Source: Shinella sp. PSBB067
Lineage (GTDB): Bacteria > Pseudomonadota > Alphaproteobacteria > Rhizobiales > Rhizobiaceae
Length of the DNA: 64,000 nt
Assembly (NCBI RefSeq): GCF_016839145.1
Contig: NZ_CP069303.1
Coordinates: 1,178,001 to 1,242,000, forward strand
Reading direction: 5' to 3'
Shown in pieces: positions 1-16,468 of the stretch. The translations under genes and the position numbers were made by a program. Positions within the stretch are counted from its first letter, which is position 1, and each line of letters opens with the position of its first letter. A model generated the notes under the pieces. That model ran no database searches and was not told the origin of the DNA. It saw only the letters and a list, made by a program, of their open reading frames with translations.

Positions 1-449
<449 letters not shown>

Positions 450-573
450 GCCTGATCTGGTGCGCGCCTTGTGGGGCGCGCACCGTTACCGCCTCCGCCG
501 GTCGGCGAGGGGCGGCTCATCCGTTTCAGGCAGCCTTGCGGCACCCGGGTATCGCCGCAATTGGTTGCTAGGA

Positions 574-617
574 GCAATTCCGGGAAAAGTGTGCAGCGGT
601 TTTCCGTCCGGAATTGC
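574..617. repeat. Rhizobial-type palindromic repeat in the rpoB-rpoC spacer
   Basis: A long imperfect inverted repeat. GCAATTCCGG at 574-583 pairs with CCGGAATTGC at 608-617, and just inside it GGAAAA at 583-588 can pair with TTTTCC at 600-605. The text resembles a palindromic intergenic repeat that I recall as frequent in Rhizobium and Sinorhizobium genomes; no search was possible. It ends 42 bp before the rpoC start and would form a hairpin in the rpoBC message. Confidence 0.7.
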
Positions 618-658
618 GTCAGACAAATGAGGGCCACTGGCCCACGAAGGAGATAGGC

Positions 659-4870
<4,212 letters not shown>

Positions 4871-4894
4871 GTACTGCCGTATATTTGACGATTG

Positions 4895-4928
4895 AAAAAG
4901 CCGCCCGAAATATTTCGGGCGGCTTTTT
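4895..4928 (+). terminator. Rho-independent terminator of rpoBC
   Basis: A near-perfect hairpin with stem GCCGCCCGAAA (4900-4910) against TTTCGGGCGGC (4914-4924), followed by TTTTT. The A tract on the left side means it could also work on the opposite strand. It starts 25 bp after the rpoC stop codon. Confidence 0.95.
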
Positions 4929-5027
4929 GTTTAAGCGCAAGGACAGGGCAGGGTGGATTGATCTGGCGCAACCGCTCAGTTTCGAGCGGTTCTAAAGTCC
5001 ATTCGTACACAACGAATGGAGGTAGCC

Positions 5028-6077
5028 ATGAAATTCCTGCTGGCGACTGTCGCCGCGTCGGTCCTTGCGACCGCCGCCTTTGCCGCCGATCCGGTCCCGG
5101 CCGATCTGCGCGCGACGGCGCTCGAGATCTTCAAACCCTTGCCCTCGACCCATCCCGCGGTCAGTGACAATCCCATCACCCAGGAGAAGATCGATCTCGG
5201 CAAGGCGCTGTTCTTCGATCCGCGGCTGTCGGCCTCGGGCGTCTTCTCGTGCAACTCCTGTCACAACCTGGCGACCGGCGGCGACGACAACCTCGAGACG
5301 TCGATCGGCCACGGCTGGCAGAAGGGCCCGCGCAACTCGCCGACCGCATTGAACGCGGTCTTCAACGAGGCGCAGTTCTGGGACGGCCGCGCGGAAGACC
5401 TGAAGGCACAGGCCAAGGGACCGATCCAGGCAGGCGTCGAGATGGCGAACACGCCGGCACAGGTCGTCGCCACGCTGAAGTCGATGCCGAAATATGTCGG
5501 GTGGTTCAAGGCCGCATTCCCGGACGAGGCCGATCCGGTCACCTTCGACAACATGGCCAAGGCCATCGAGGCCTTCGAGGCGACGCTGATCACGCCCGCT
5601 CCCTTCGACGCCTTCCTCAACGGCGACGACGGTGCGATGACCGCGGAGCAGAAGGAAGGGCTCGCGCTCTTCATGGACAAGGGCTGCGCCTCCTGCCACA
5701 GCGGCATCAACATCGGCGGTAACGGTTACTATCCGTTCGGCCTGATCGAGAAGCCTGGCGCCGAGGTTCTGCCGGAAAACGACAAGGGCCGCTTCGCTGT
5801 CACGGCGACGGCGGACGACTCCTACGTCTTCCGCGCCGCACCGCTGCGCAACGTCACGCTGACGGCGCCGTACTTCCATTCGGGCAAGGTATGGAACCTG
5901 AAGCAGGCCGTCGCCATCATGGGCACCTCGCAGCTCGGCGAAGACCTGTCGGAAACCGACGTCGACAGGATCGTCGCCTTCCTCGGTTCGCTGGAAGGCC
6001 GCATGCCTGATATCGTCTATCCGGTCCTGCCGGCAGAAACGAGCGATACGCCTCTGCCGAGCGGTGAAGTCAAGTAA
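5028..6077 (+). CDS. Di-haem cytochrome c peroxidase (CcpA/MauG family)
   Basis: Predicted periplasmic enzyme that reduces hydrogen peroxide to water with electrons from a small c-type cytochrome. The 349-residue product has a Sec signal peptide (residues 1-20, ending AFA-AD) and two c-type haem sites, CNSCH at 75-79 and CASCH at 220-224, spaced as in bacterial di-haem peroxidases. The start is ATG 5028, preceded by GGAGG; an ATG four codons upstream would overlap that ribosome site. The gene follows the rpoC terminator and is probably transcribed alone. Two small inverted repeats lie just upstream. MauG-like enzymes share the architecture, but no maturation substrate is encoded nearby, so peroxidase is preferred. 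Confidence 0.93.
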   Translation: MKFLLATVAASVLATAAFAADPVPADLRATALEIFKPLPSTHPAVSDNPITQEKIDLGKALFFDPRLSASGVFSCNSCHNLATGGDDNLETSIGHGWQKGPRNSPTALNAVFNEAQFWDGRAEDLKAQAKGPIQAGVEMANTPAQVVATLKSMPKYVGWFKAAFPDEADPVTFDNMAKAIEAFEATLITPAPFDAFLNGDDGAMTAEQKEGLALFMDKGCASCHSGINIGGNGYYPFGLIEKPGAEVLPENDKGRFAVTATADDSYVFRAAPLRNVTLTAPYFHSGKVWNLKQAVAIMGTSQLGEDLSETDVDRIVAFLGSLEGRMPDIVYPVLPAETSDTPLPSGEVK

Positions 6078-6095
6078 ACGAAGACGTGGCGGTCA

Positions 6096-6392
6096 TCACG
6101 CGAAGCGGATGATCGCCACTTCCCCCTCGAGGGCGCCCTTGTAGGCGGAGGCATGCGGTTCGTCCTCGGGCGCGCCGTTCAGCGTGCCGATCTGGTCGAG
6201 GTCGGCCTCCAGGAATCCTTCCTCCGAAAGCGCATTCAGCGCCTCGCGCACGGCGGTGTCGTCGTCTGGCGCGCTCAGCATGACGTGGATGTCGATGCCA
6301 TCGGCGCCCTCGCGCTCGTAGGCCTTGCCGATGATGATGAAGACCATCGGCTCGTCGAGCGTATTGTTGTCGTTGTCGGCGCTTGACGCCAT
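6096..6392 (-). CDS. Conserved hypothetical protein, 98 aa
   Basis: A small acidic protein beginning MASSADNDNN, with an alternating hydrophobic core (PMVFIIIGKAYE, GEVAIIRFA) that suggests a compact alpha/beta fold. I do not recognise a family. I chose ATG 6392 because AAAGGAG lies just upstream; a longer reading to 6548 is Arg/Pro-rich and looks non-coding. There is no signal peptide, membrane segment or cysteine cluster, so it is probably cytoplasmic. It converges on the peroxidase gene with an 18 bp gap. Confidence 0.7.
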   Translation of the reverse strand: MASSADNDNNTLDEPMVFIIIGKAYEREGADGIDIHVMLSAPDDDTAVREALNALSEEGFLEADLDQIGTLNGAPEDEPHASAYKGALEGEVAIIRFA

Positions 6393-6678
6393 GGCGGGCT
6401 CCTTTCGGGATCGGGTTGTGCTCGTTCTATAAAGGGTAGGGCGGCCGGACCCAAACGCAAAATCGCGCCTGCTTCCAAAAGAACGGAAAGGGAATCGGTG
6501 AGGGGACCTGCCGGGCTCCCGACTCTTTCCGGTTGATTCCGTCTTCATGCTTTCTTAATGTCTTCACACGAAGGATCGGGCGCTCCGCGAGCCGTCGAAA
6601 CGGGGCGGGGCAGGGGAGAAAAGCCCTGCTTTTCAGGCAGGCCGGCCATCCCGCTCCCGGATTCTTTAGCGCCGCCCC

Positions 6679-6707
6679 TTGACCTTTGGCCCTTAAGTCA
6701 GTATTCC
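6679..6707 (+). promoter_or_regulatory. Candidate sigma70 promoter of the str operon (rpsL)
   Basis: TTGACC at 6679-6684 and TATTCC at 6702-6707 are separated by exactly 17 bp, 270 bp upstream of rpsL. It is the best promoter match in the 583 bp gene-free interval 6393-6975 and would give rpsL a 5' leader of roughly 260 nt. Placement rests on sequence only. Confidence 0.5.
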
Positions 6708-6910
6708 GCACGCCATCAGAGCCTATGTGAGGCTGGCTGGTTCGGAACGACTCGTTCTGAAGTTCGCCTCAAACAGGGCTCGACGCACGTTGAGAACATG
6801 AATGCTGCACGCATGACGCGGTTATAGCGCGTCCTCTGCCTAACGGGGTCATCCGCCAGAAGCGGATCGGCCTTTTATTGCGCATGAACACGCGTGTGGC
6901 CATGGACTCG

Positions 6911-6950
6911 CCCGTGAGGGTGACGATTTATCCGCCCGCAAGGGTAACGA
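6911..6950 (+). repeat. Tandem imperfect repeat in the rpsL leader
   Basis: CCCGTGAGGGTGACGA (6911-6926) recurs as CCCGCAAGGGTAACGA (6935-6950) with a 24 bp period, ending 25 bp before the rpsL start. Each copy can form a tiny CCC/GGG hairpin in the leader RNA. Confidence 0.55.
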
Positions 6951-6975
6951 GACTAGATTTGCAAGGGATGGTTAT

Positions 6976-7347
6976 ATGCCTACCGTAAACCAGTTGATCC
7001 GCAAGCCGCGCCAGGCGTCGGTAAAGCGCAACAAGGTTCCTGCCCTGCAGGAAAACCCCCAGAAGCGCGGCGTTTGCACCCGCGTCTACACGACGACCCC
7101 GAAGAAGCCGAACTCGGCTCTGCGTAAGGTCGCCAAGATCCGCCTGACCAATGGCTTCGAAGTCATCGGCTACATCCCGGGCGAAGGCCACAACCTGCAG
7201 GAACACTCCGTCGTCATGATCCGTGGCGGCCGCGTGAAGGACTTGCCGGGCGTGCGTTACCACATCATCCGCGGCGTTCTCGACACCCAGGGCGTCAAGA
7301 ACCGCAAGCAGCGCCGCTCCAAGTACGGCGCGAAGCGTCCGAAATAA
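6976..7347 (+). CDS. rpsL: 30S ribosomal protein S12
   Basis: S12, 123 residues, sits at the decoding centre of the small subunit and helps control accuracy. The conserved [13 protein letters not shown] loop (with Lys43) and the [12 protein letters not shown] loop (with Lys88 and the normally methylthiolated Asp89) are intact and carry the wild-type residues, so the gene shows no classical streptomycin-resistance change. It opens the str operon and is followed by rpsG after 55 bp. Confidence 0.98.
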   Translation: MPTVNQLIRKPRQASVKRNKVPALQENPQKRGVCTRVYTTTPKKPNSALRKVAKIRLTNGFEVIGYIPGEGHNLQEHSVVMIRGGRVKDLPGVRYHIIRGVLDTQGVKNRKQRRSKYGAKRPK

Positions 7348-7387
7348 TACAGTAACCGGCGCCATTTCGCTGGTCGGAACCTTTTGA

Positions 7388-7873
<486 letters not shown>

Positions 7874-7903
7874 CCGAAACTAGACGTCTCGAAAGGAGCT
7901 CCC

Positions 7904-10003
7904 ATGGCTCGCGAATACAAAATCGAAGACTACCGAAATTTCGGTATCATGGCGCATATCGACGCCGGCAAGACCACGACGACCGAACGCATCCTCTACT
8001 ACACCGGCAAGTCCCACAAGATCGGCGAAGTCCACGACGGCGCCGCCACGATGGACTGGATGGAGCAGGAGCAGGAACGCGGCATCACGATCACGTCCGC
8101 TGCCACCACGACCTTCTGGAAGGGCCGTGACGGCAAGACCCGCCGCTTCAACATCATCGACACCCCCGGCCACGTCGACTTCACCATCGAAGTCGAGCGT
8201 TCGCTGCGCGTTCTCGACGGTGCCATCGCCCTTCTCGACGCCAATGCCGGCGTCGAGCCGCAGACGGAAACCGTCTGGCGCCAGGCCGAGAAGTACAACG
8301 TTCCGCGCATGATCTTCTGCAACAAGATGGACAAGACCGGCGCGGACTTCTACCGCTCGGTGTCCATGATCAAGTCGCGCCTCGGTGCGACCGCCGTCGT
8401 CATGCAGCTGCCGATCGGCGCTGAAAGCGACTTCAAGGGCGTTATCGACCTCGTCGAGATGAACGCTCTCGTCTGGCGCGATGAATCGCTCGGCGCCCAG
8501 TGGGACGTCGTCGAAATTCCGGAAGACATGAAGGAAAAGGCCGAGGAATACCGCGAGAAGCTCATCGAGACCGTCGTCGAAATCGACGAAGCCGCGATGG
8601 AAGCCTATCTCGAAGGCAACTACCCGGACAACGACAAGATCCGCGAACTCGTTCGCCGCGGCACCATCGACGTGAAGTTCCACCCGATGTTCTGCGGTAC
8701 CGCGTTCAAGAACAAGGGCGTCCAGCCGCTCCTCGACGCCGTCGTCGATTACCTGCCGTCCCCGGCGGACATCCCGGCGATCAAGGGCATCGACGTCAAG
8801 ACGGAAGCCGAGATCGAGCGTCATGCCGACGACAGCGAGCCGCTTTCCATGCTCGCCTTCAAGATCATGAACGACCCCTTCGTCGGTTCGCTCACCTTCG
8901 CCCGCATCTATTCCGGCAAGCTCGAAAAGGGCACGTCGGTCATGAACACGGTCAAGGAAAAGCGCGAGCGCGTCGGCCGCATGCTGCAGATGCACTCCAA
9001 CTCGCGTGAAGACATCGAAGAAGCCTTCGCGGGCGACATCGTTGCTCTCGCCGGCCTCAAGGACACGACGACGGGCGACACGCTCTGCGACCCGCTGAAG
9101 CCGGTCATCCTCGAGCGCATGGAATTCCCCGAGCCGGTCATCCAGATCGCCATCGAGCCGAAGACCAAGAACGACCAGGAAAAGATGGGCCTCGCCCTCA
9201 ACCGCCTGGCCGCCGAAGACCCGTCCTTCCGCGTCAAGACCGACGAAGAGTCCGGCCAGACGATCATCGCGGGCATGGGTGAACTTCACCTCGACATCAT
9301 CGTCGACCGCATGCGTCGCGAGTTCAAGGTCGAAGCGAACGTCGGCGCTCCGCAGGTCGCCTACCGCGAGACGATCACGCGCAAGACCGAGAAGGACTAC
9401 ACGCACAAGAAGCAGACCGGTGGTACCGGCCAGTTCGCCCGCGTGAAGCTCGTCTTCGAACCGAACCCGGACGGCGAAGATTTCGTCTTCGAATCCAAGA
9501 TCGTCGGTGGTGCCGTTCCGAAGGAATACATCCCGGGCGTTCAGAAGGGTATCGAAAGCGTCCTGTCCTCGGGTCCGCTCGCAGGCTTCCCGATGCTCGG
9601 CGTCAAGGCGACGCTCATCGACGGCGCCTTCCATGACGTCGACTCCTCGGTCCTCGCCTTCGAAATCGCCTCGCGCGCCTGCTTCCGTGAAGCATCCCGC
9701 GAAGCCGGCGCCCAGCTTCTGGAGCCGATGATGAAGGTCGAAGTCGTGACGCCGGAAGACTATGTCGGCGACGTCATCGGCGACCTGAACTCCCGCCGTG
9801 GCCAGATCCAGGGCCAGGAATCGCGCGGCGTCGCCGTCGTGATCTCCGCCAACGTGCCGCTGGCCAACATGTTCAAGTACGTCGACAACCTGCGCTCCAT
9901 GTCGCAGGGCCGCGCCCAGTACTCGATGGTCTTCGACCACTACGCGCCGGTTCCGTCGAACGTCGCACAGGAAATCCAGGCAAAGTACTCCGGTCAGAAG
10001 TGA
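7904..10003 (+). CDS. fusA: Elongation factor G
   Basis: EF-G, 699 residues, is the GTPase that drives translocation and, with ribosome recycling factor, ribosome recycling. The GTP-binding P-loop AHIDAGKT (residues 17-24) is followed by DTPGHVDF and NKMD boxes. Domains II to V follow, including the domain IV segment [14 protein letters not shown] and the C-terminal GDLNSRRG block. AAAGGAG lies 6 bp upstream of the ATG. It is the third gene of the str operon, 65 bp before tuf. No truncation or unusual residue was seen. Confidence 0.98.
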   Translation: MAREYKIEDYRNFGIMAHIDAGKTTTTERILYYTGKSHKIGEVHDGAATMDWMEQEQERGITITSAATTTFWKGRDGKTRRFNIIDTPGHVDFTIEVERSLRVLDGAIALLDANAGVEPQTETVWRQAEKYNVPRMIFCNKMDKTGADFYRSVSMIKSRLGATAVVMQLPIGAESDFKGVIDLVEMNALVWRDESLGAQWDVVEIPEDMKEKAEEYREKLIETVVEIDEAAMEAYLEGNYPDNDKIRELVRRGTIDVKFHPMFCGTAFKNKGVQPLLDAVVDYLPSPADIPAIKGIDVKTEAEIERHADDSEPLSMLAFKIMNDPFVGSLTFARIYSGKLEKGTSVMNTVKEKRERVGRMLQMHSNSREDIEEAFAGDIVALAGLKDTTTGDTLCDPLKPVILERMEFPEPVIQIAIEPKTKNDQEKMGLALNRLAAEDPSFRVKTDEESGQTIIAGMGELHLDIIVDRMRREFKVEANVGAPQVAYRETITRKTEKDYTHKKQTGGTGQFARVKLVFEPNPDGEDFVFESKIVGGAVPKEYIPGVQKGIESVLSSGPLAGFPMLGVKATLIDGAFHDVDSSVLAFEIASRACFREASREAGAQLLEPMMKVEVVTPEDYVGDVIGDLNSRRGQIQGQESRGVAVVISANVPLANMFKYVDNLRSMSQGRAQYSMVFDHYAPVPSNVAQEIQAKYSGQK

Positions 10004-10068
10004 CCGGGGTGCACCCCTCAAGAATTTGAACGAATTTCCCCTCGGGGATCAGGAACGGAGAGCCGGAA

Positions 10069-11244
<1,176 letters not shown>

Positions 11245-11275
11245 GTCTCAAGGCCTCAGGCCGCTGAAATAGGAA

Positions 11276-11296
11276 GGGCAGGGATCAACCCTGCCC
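11276..11296 (+). terminator. Hairpin between tuf and rpsJ (attenuator-like)
   Basis: GGGCAGGG (11276-11283) pairs with CCCTGCCC (11289-11296) around a 5-nt loop, 31 bp after the tuf stop. There is no T tract, so it is more likely a processing, stabilising or partial-termination structure between the str and S10 units than a full terminator. Confidence 0.5.
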
Positions 11297-11431
11297 CTCC
11301 GGTCTTTGATAATTTAGCGGACTGGCCTTTCGGCATTGTGTTTTCGTGTGCGTTCCGTTATGGGAACCGCCAGAATCAAGAAACGCGCATTTCCCTGAGA
11401 ATCGCGCGAAAACGAACTAAGGAAAAGTCGT

Positions 11432-11740
11432 ATGAACGGCCAGAACATCCGCATCCGCCTCAAGGCGTTTGACCACCGGATCCTTGATGCCTCCACGCGT
11501 GAAATCGTGTCGACGGCAAAGCGCACCGGCGCCAGCGTCCGCGGTCCCGTTCCGCTCCCGACCCGTATTGAAAAGTTCACGGTCAACCGCTCGCCCCACG
11601 TCGACAAGAAGAGCCGTGAACAGTTCGAGATGCGCACCCACAAGCGCCTGCTCGACATCGTAGATCCGACGCCACAGACGGTCGATGCTCTCATGAAGCT
11701 CGACCTTGCGGCCGGTGTAGACGTAGAGATCAAACTCTAA
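11432..11740 (+). CDS. rpsJ: 30S ribosomal protein S10 (NusE)
   Basis: S10, 102 residues, is part of the 30S head and also serves as NusE in transcription antitermination. It has the conserved [19 protein letters not shown] start and the [20 protein letters not shown] loop. AAGGAAAA precedes the ATG. It opens the S10 gene block, with a 159 bp spacer before rplC. Confidence 0.98.
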
Positions 11741-11899
11741 GTCCGGCGCAAGCCGAAATAACAAGGAAGGTACGTGGCGTTAAGCCGACGTCTTCTGAAA
11801 ACGGGAAACCCGACGGCCTTCGAGCCCGAGTGGAATCCTTAAACCAAGAGGCATGACGGGACGTCACGATCCCGCCAGGACTTCTAAGAGGATTGAACC

Positions 11900-12583
11900 A
11901 TGCGTTCAGGTGTGATTGCACAGAAAGTAGGGATGACTCGCGTCTATAACGACGCAGGTGAGCACATCCCGGTAACAGTACTGCGACTGGACAACGTCCA
12001 GGTCGTTGCCCAGCGTACGCAGGAAAAGAACGGCTACACGGCCGTTCAGCTCGGCGCCGGCTCTTCCAAGGTGAAGAACACGGCAAAGGCGCTGCGCGGC
12101 CAGTTTTCCGCCGCAAGCGTGGAGCCGAAGGCCAAGCTCGTCGAGTTCCGCGTTTCGGAAGACAACCTGATCGACATCGGCGCGGAACTGACCGCCAGCC
12201 ACTTCGTCGCCGGCCAGCTCGTCGACGTCACCGGCACCACGATCGGTAAGGGCTTCGCCGGTGCCATGAAGCGCCACAACTTCGGCGGTCTTCGTGCAAC
12301 GCACGGCGTGTCCGTTTCGCACCGTTCGCACGGTTCGACGGGTAACAACCAGGATCCGGGCAAGGTCTGGAAGGGCAAGCGCATGGCTGGTCACATGGGC
12401 CAGACGCGCGTCACCACCCAGAACCTCGAAGTCGTCTCCACCGACGAAGAGCGCGGTCTCATCCTCGTCAAGGGCGCAGTCCCGGGCTCCAAGGGCGCCT
12501 GGATCGTCGTTCGTGACGCCGTCAAGTCCGGCACCCCGTCCGACGCTCCGCGTCCGGCCGCCGTGCGCGCCGCAGCCAAGTAA
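11900..12583 (+). CDS. rplC: 50S ribosomal protein L3
   Basis: L3, 227 residues, binds 23S rRNA early in assembly and reaches toward the peptidyl transferase centre. It begins [18 protein letters not shown] and carries the conserved [17 protein letters not shown] loop with the glutamine of [17 protein letters not shown], the site methylated by PrmB in E. coli. The Ala/Pro-rich tail is slightly extended. rplD begins 12 bp downstream, so the two are certainly cotranscribed. Confidence 0.98.
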   Translation: MRSGVIAQKVGMTRVYNDAGEHIPVTVLRLDNVQVVAQRTQEKNGYTAVQLGAGSSKVKNTAKALRGQFSAASVEPKAKLVEFRVSEDNLIDIGAELTASHFVAGQLVDVTGTTIGKGFAGAMKRHNFGGLRATHGVSVSHRSHGSTGNNQDPGKVWKGKRMAGHMGQTRVTTQNLEVVSTDEERGLILVKGAVPGSKGAWIVVRDAVKSGTPSDAPRPAAVRAAAK

Positions 12584-12595
12584 GGGAGCCTGATC

Positions 12596-13216
12596 ATGGA
12601 TCTCAAAGTCACGACCCTCGAAGGGAAGGACGCCGGCAAGGTCTCCCTCTCCGACGCGATCTTCGGCCTCGAGCCGCGCGAAGACATCATTGCCCGCGTC
12701 GTCCGCTGGCAGCTCGCCAAGAAGCAGCAGGGCACGCACCAGTCGCTGACCCGCGGCGAAGTCGCTCGCACCGGCTCCAAGATGTACAAGCAGAAGGGTA
12801 CGGGCCGCGCTCGTCACCATTCGGCGCGCGCTCCGCAGTTCCGCGGCGGTGCCAAGGCTCACGGCCCGGTATCCCGCAGCCACGCCCACGACCTGCCCAA
12901 GCAGGTTCGCGCGCTCGGCCTGCGTCACGCCCTCTCGGCCAAGATTAAGGCTGACGACGTCATCATCATCGACGACCTCGTCGCCTCGGAAGCAAAGACG
13001 AAGGCCCTGGCCGGCGCATTCGCTTCGCTCGGCCTCACCAACGCCCTCTTCATCGGCGGCGCGGAACTTGACGGCAACTTCAAGCTCGCAGCGCGCAACA
13101 TCCCGAACGTGGATGTCCTGCCGATCCAGGGCATCAATGTTTACGACATCCTGCGCCGCGGCAAGCTCGTGCTCTCCAAGGCTGCTGTAGAAGCCCTCGA
13201 GGAGCGGTTCAAATGA
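12596..13216 (+). CDS. rplD: 50S ribosomal protein L4
   Basis: L4, 206 residues, lines the peptide exit tunnel; the extended loop is visible as [21 protein letters not shown]. In E. coli, L4 represses its own S10 operon through the leader; whether that holds in alphaproteobacteria cannot be judged here. Its last 4 bases overlap the start of rplW, so the two are translationally coupled. Confidence 0.98.
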   Translation: MDLKVTTLEGKDAGKVSLSDAIFGLEPREDIIARVVRWQLAKKQQGTHQSLTRGEVARTGSKMYKQKGTGRARHHSARAPQFRGGAKAHGPVSRSHAHDLPKQVRALGLRHALSAKIKADDVIIIDDLVASEAKTKALAGAFASLGLTNALFIGGAELDGNFKLAARNIPNVDVLPIQGINVYDILRRGKLVLSKAAVEALEERFK

Positions 13217-13506
13217 CGGATCTTCGCCACTACGATGTGATCGTATCTCCTTCGATCACCGAAAAGTCGACGCTGGTATCCGAAAACAACCAGATCGTCT
13301 TCAACGTTGCCAAGCGCGCTTCCAAGCCTGAGATCAAGGCTGCCGTCGAAGCACTCTTCGGCGTTAAGGTCACGGCTGTGAACACGCTCGTCCGCAAGGG
13401 CAAGGTAAAGCGTTTCCGCGGCTTCGCCGGCCGGCAGGGAGATGTCAAGAAGGCTATCGTCACGCTCGCTGACGGTCAGTCCATCGACGTCTCCACCGGG
13501 CTCTAA
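13213..13506 (+). CDS. rplW: 50S ribosomal protein L23
   Basis: L23, 97 residues, sits at the tunnel exit and is the docking site for trigger factor and signal recognition particle. It shows the typical [21 protein letters not shown] start and [16 protein letters not shown] block. It overlaps rplD by 4 bp and is followed by rplB after 31 bp. Confidence 0.98.
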   Translation: MTDLRHYDVIVSPSITEKSTLVSENNQIVFNVAKRASKPEIKAAVEALFGVKVTAVNTLVRKGKVKRFRGFAGRQGDVKKAIVTLADGQSIDVSTGL

Positions 13507-13537
13507 TCGGGCACTCGGCTAAAAGGGAAACAAGAAA

Positions 13538-14374
13538 ATGGCATTGAAACACTTCAATCCGACCACTCCGAGCCAGCGCCAGCTGGTCATCGTCGACCGG
13601 TCGGGCCTTTACAAGGGCAAGCCCGTCAAGGCTCTGACCGAAGGTCTCTCCAAGAGCGGCGGCCGTAACAACCTCGGCCGCATCACCGCCCGCTTCATCG
13701 GCGGCGGTCACAAGCGCACCTACCGTATCATCGACTTCAAGCGTCGCAAGTTCGACGTCGAGGGCACGGTCGAGCGCCTGGAATACGACCCGAACCGCAC
13801 CGCGTTCATCGCGCTGGTGAACTATGCCGACGGCGAGCAGGCCTACATCCTGGCCCCGCAGCGCCTGGCAGCCGGCGACAAGGTCGTCGCGTCCGACAAG
13901 GCCGTCGACGTCAAGCCCGGCAACACCATGCCGCTGCAGTACATCCCGGTCGGCTCGATCGTTCACAACGTCGAGATGAAGCCGGGCAAGGGCGGCCAGA
14001 TCGCCCGTTCGGCCGGCACGTTCGTCCAGCTCGTCGGCCGCGACCAGGGCATGGCGATCCTTCGCCTGAACTCGGGCGAACAGCGCCTGGTTCACTCGTC
14101 CTGCCTCGCAACGATCGGCGCCGTCTCCAACGCGGATCACGGCAACATCAACGACGGCAAGGCCGGCCGCACGCGCTGGCGCGGCAAGACCCCGCACAAC
14201 CGCGGCGTCGTCATGAACCCGGTCGACCACCCGCACGGCGGTGGTGAAGGCCGCACCTCCGGTGGCCGCCATCCGGTGTCGCCGTGGGGCAAGCCCACCA
14301 AGGGCAAGCGTACCCGCTCGAACAAGTCGACCGACAAGTTCATCATGCGCTCGCGCCACTTGAAGAAGAAGTAA
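13538..14374 (+). CDS. rplB: 50S ribosomal protein L2
   Basis: L2, 278 residues, is needed for subunit association and for the peptidyl transferase centre. The C-terminal signature [13 protein letters not shown], with the conserved histidine, is present, as is the basic tail [31 protein letters not shown] precedes the ATG. rpsS follows after 15 bp. Confidence 0.98.
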   Translation: MALKHFNPTTPSQRQLVIVDRSGLYKGKPVKALTEGLSKSGGRNNLGRITARFIGGGHKRTYRIIDFKRRKFDVEGTVERLEYDPNRTAFIALVNYADGEQAYILAPQRLAAGDKVVASDKAVDVKPGNTMPLQYIPVGSIVHNVEMKPGKGGQIARSAGTFVQLVGRDQGMAILRLNSGEQRLVHSSCLATIGAVSNADHGNINDGKAGRTRWRGKTPHNRGVVMNPVDHPHGGGEGRTSGGRHPVSPWGKPTKGKRTRSNKSTDKFIMRSRHLKKK

Positions 14375-14389
14375 GAGAGGTAGTCAGGA

Positions 14390-14668
14390 ATGGCTCGTTC
14401 AGTATGGAAAGGCCCGTTTGTTGACGGCTATCTTCTCAAGAAGGCTGAGAAGGTTCGTGAAGGCGGTCGCAGCGAAGTAATCAAGATCTGGAGCCGTCGC
14501 TCCACGATCCTGCCGCAGTTCGTAGGTCTCACCTTCGGCGTCTACAACGGCAGCAAGCACATCCCGGTGGCCGTCAACGAAGACATGGTCGGCCACAAGT
14601 TTGGTGAATTCGCTCCGACCCGGACCTATTACGGTCACGGCGCGGACAAGAAGGCGAAGAGGAAGTAA
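14390..14668 (+). CDS. rpsS: 30S ribosomal protein S19
   Basis: S19, 92 residues, binds the 30S head beside S13 and forms bridges to the large subunit. The [20 protein letters not shown] start and [25 protein letters not shown] tail are typical in content. The gene ends 2 bp before rplV. Confidence 0.98.
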   Translation: MARSVWKGPFVDGYLLKKAEKVREGGRSEVIKIWSRRSTILPQFVGLTFGVYNGSKHIPVAVNEDMVGHKFGEFAPTRTYYGHGADKKAKRK

Positions 14669-14670
14669 CG

Positions 14671-15060
14671 ATGGGTAAGGCTAAAGCCGAACGTCGGCTG
14701 AAGGATAACGAGGCGCAGGCCATCGCGCGCACGATCCGCGTCAGCCCCCAGAAGCTCAACCTGCTTGCTGCGCTCATCCGCGGCAAGAAGGTGGACCGCG
14801 CTCTCGCCGAGCTCGAGTTCTCGCGCAAGCGCAGCGCCGAGACCGTCAAGAAGACGCTCGAGTCCGCGATCGCCAACGCAGAAAACAACCACGACCTCGA
14901 CGTCGATAGTCTGATCGTCGCAGAGGCCTATGTCGGCAAGTCGATCGTCATGAAGCGCTTCGCCGCTCGTGGCCGCGGCCGTGCATCGCGGATCGAGAAG
15001 CCTTTCTCGCATCTGACGATCGTCGTCCGTGAAGTCGAAGCCAAAGGGGAGGCCGCATAA
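14671..15060 (+). CDS. rplV: 50S ribosomal protein L22
   Basis: L22, 129 residues, contributes the second tunnel-constriction loop together with L4; the loop region reads [19 protein letters not shown]. It begins 2 bp after rpsS, and its TAA stop shares its last A with the rpsC ATG, indicating translational coupling. Confidence 0.98.
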   Translation: MGKAKAERRLKDNEAQAIARTIRVSPQKLNLLAALIRGKKVDRALAELEFSRKRSAETVKKTLESAIANAENNHDLDVDSLIVAEAYVGKSIVMKRFAARGRGRASRIEKPFSHLTIVVREVEAKGEAA

Positions 15061-15791
15061 TGGGCCAGAAGATTAATCCGATCGGTTTCCGCCTCGGCAT
15101 CAACCGTACCTGGGACAGCCGCTGGTTCGCCGATAACGCCGAATACGGCCAGCTGCTCCACGAAGACCTGAAGATCCGCAAGTTCGTCATGGACGAGCTG
15201 AAGCAGGCCGGTATCGCCAAGGTCGTCATCGAGCGCCCGCACAAGAAGTGCCGCGTCACGATCCACTCGGCTCGCCCGGGTCTGATCATCGGCAAGAAGG
15301 GTGCGGACATCGAGAAGCTTCGCAAGAAGCTTGCCGAGATGACGAATTCGGAAACGCACCTCAACATCGTCGAAGTGCGCAAGCCCGAAGTCGACGCGAC
15401 CCTCGTCGCCCAGTCGATCGCCCAGCAGCTCGAGCGCCGCGTGGCTTTCCGTCGTGCGATGAAGCGTGCTGTCCAGTCGGCCATGCGTCTTGGCGCCGAA
15501 GGCATCAAGATCACCTGCGCCGGCCGTCTCGGCGGCGCGGAAATCGCCCGTACGGAATGGTACCGTGAAGGTCGCGTTCCGCTTCACACGCTGCGTGCGG
15601 ACATCGACTACGGTACGGCGGAAGCCGAAACCGCATTCGGCATCTGCGGCATCAAGGTCTGGATCTTCAAGGGCGAAATCCTTGAGCACGATCCGATGGC
15701 CTCTGAACGTCGCGCCAGCGAAAGTGACAGCCAGGGTCCCGCAAGCCGTGAACGCGGCGACCGCGGCGACCGTCGTCGTGAAAACGCGTAA
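15060..15791 (+). CDS. rpsC: 30S ribosomal protein S3
   Basis: S3, 243 residues, forms part of the mRNA entry tunnel. It has the KH-domain motif [20 protein letters not shown] and the conserved [16 protein letters not shown] start. The C-terminal tail is extended and rich in Arg, Asp and Gly ([14 protein letters not shown]), an extension seen in many alphaproteobacteria. It overlaps rplV by 1 bp. Confidence 0.98.
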   Translation: MGQKINPIGFRLGINRTWDSRWFADNAEYGQLLHEDLKIRKFVMDELKQAGIAKVVIERPHKKCRVTIHSARPGLIIGKKGADIEKLRKKLAEMTNSETHLNIVEVRKPEVDATLVAQSIAQQLERRVAFRRAMKRAVQSAMRLGAEGIKITCAGRLGGAEIARTEWYREGRVPLHTLRADIDYGTAEAETAFGICGIKVWIFKGEILEHDPMASERRASESDSQGPASRERGDRGDRRRENA

Positions 15792-15829
15792 CAGTCGCGT
15801 TTGGCAGCCAATATCGGAGAAGTAAAAAA

Positions 15830-16243
15830 ATGTTGCAGCCAAAGCGTACCAAGTACCGCAAGCAGTTCAAGGGCCGCATCAAGGGTGTCGCCAAGGGCGG
15901 CTCCGACCTCGCTTTCGGCGAGTTCGGCTTGAAGGCTCAGGAACCGAATCGCGTGAACGCTCGCGAGATCGAAGCGGCCCGCCGCGCGATCACCCGTTAC
16001 ATGAAGCGTGCCGGCCGTGTGTGGATCCGCGTGTTCCCCGACGTGCCCGTCACCGCAAAGCCCACGGAAGTCCGTATGGGTAAGGGTAAGGGTTCGGTCG
16101 AATACTGGGCGGCCAAGGTCAAGCCCGGCCGTATGATGTTCGAGATCGACGGTGTTTCCGAGGAAATCGCGCGTGAAGCGCTTCGCCTCGGCTCGGCCAA
16201 GCTCTCGGTCAAGACGCGCTTCGTACAGCGCATTGCAGAGTAA
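15830..16243 (+). CDS. rplP: 50S ribosomal protein L16
   Basis: L16, 137 residues, lies near the A site of the large subunit. [19 protein letters not shown] and [20 protein letters not shown] are the family signatures. rpmC follows after 12 bp. Confidence 0.98.
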   Translation: MLQPKRTKYRKQFKGRIKGVAKGGSDLAFGEFGLKAQEPNRVNAREIEAARRAITRYMKRAGRVWIRVFPDVPVTAKPTEVRMGKGKGSVEYWAAKVKPGRMMFEIDGVSEEIAREALRLGSAKLSVKTRFVQRIAE

Positions 16244-16255
16244 GGAGCGAGCGCC

Positions 16256-16456
16256 ATGAAAGCCGCAGACGTCAAGGCGCTGAGCGCCGACCAGCTCAAC
16301 GACGAGCTTGCCAAGCTGAAGAAGGAGCAGTTCAACCTGCGCTTCCAGAAGGCCACCGGCCAGCTTGAGAAGACCTCGCGCATCAACGAAGTCCGCAAGG
16401 ACATCGCGCGCGTCAAGACCATCGCCCGCCAGAAGGCGGCAGAAGCCAAGGCTTAA
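16256..16456 (+). CDS. rpmC: 50S ribosomal protein L29
   Basis: L29, 66 residues, is a small helical protein at the tunnel exit beside L23. The family pattern [20 protein letters not shown] is present. It is spaced 12 bp from both neighbours, rplP and rpsQ. Confidence 0.97.
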   Translation: MKAADVKALSADQLNDELAKLKKEQFNLRFQKATGQLEKTSRINEVRKDIARVKTIARQKAAEAKA

Positions 16457-16468
16457 AGGAAGAAAAAT

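Noticed and set aside
7880..10021. 713-codon ORF antisense to fusA
   Set aside because: Shadow of fusA codons; the true gene on the plus strand is beyond doubt.
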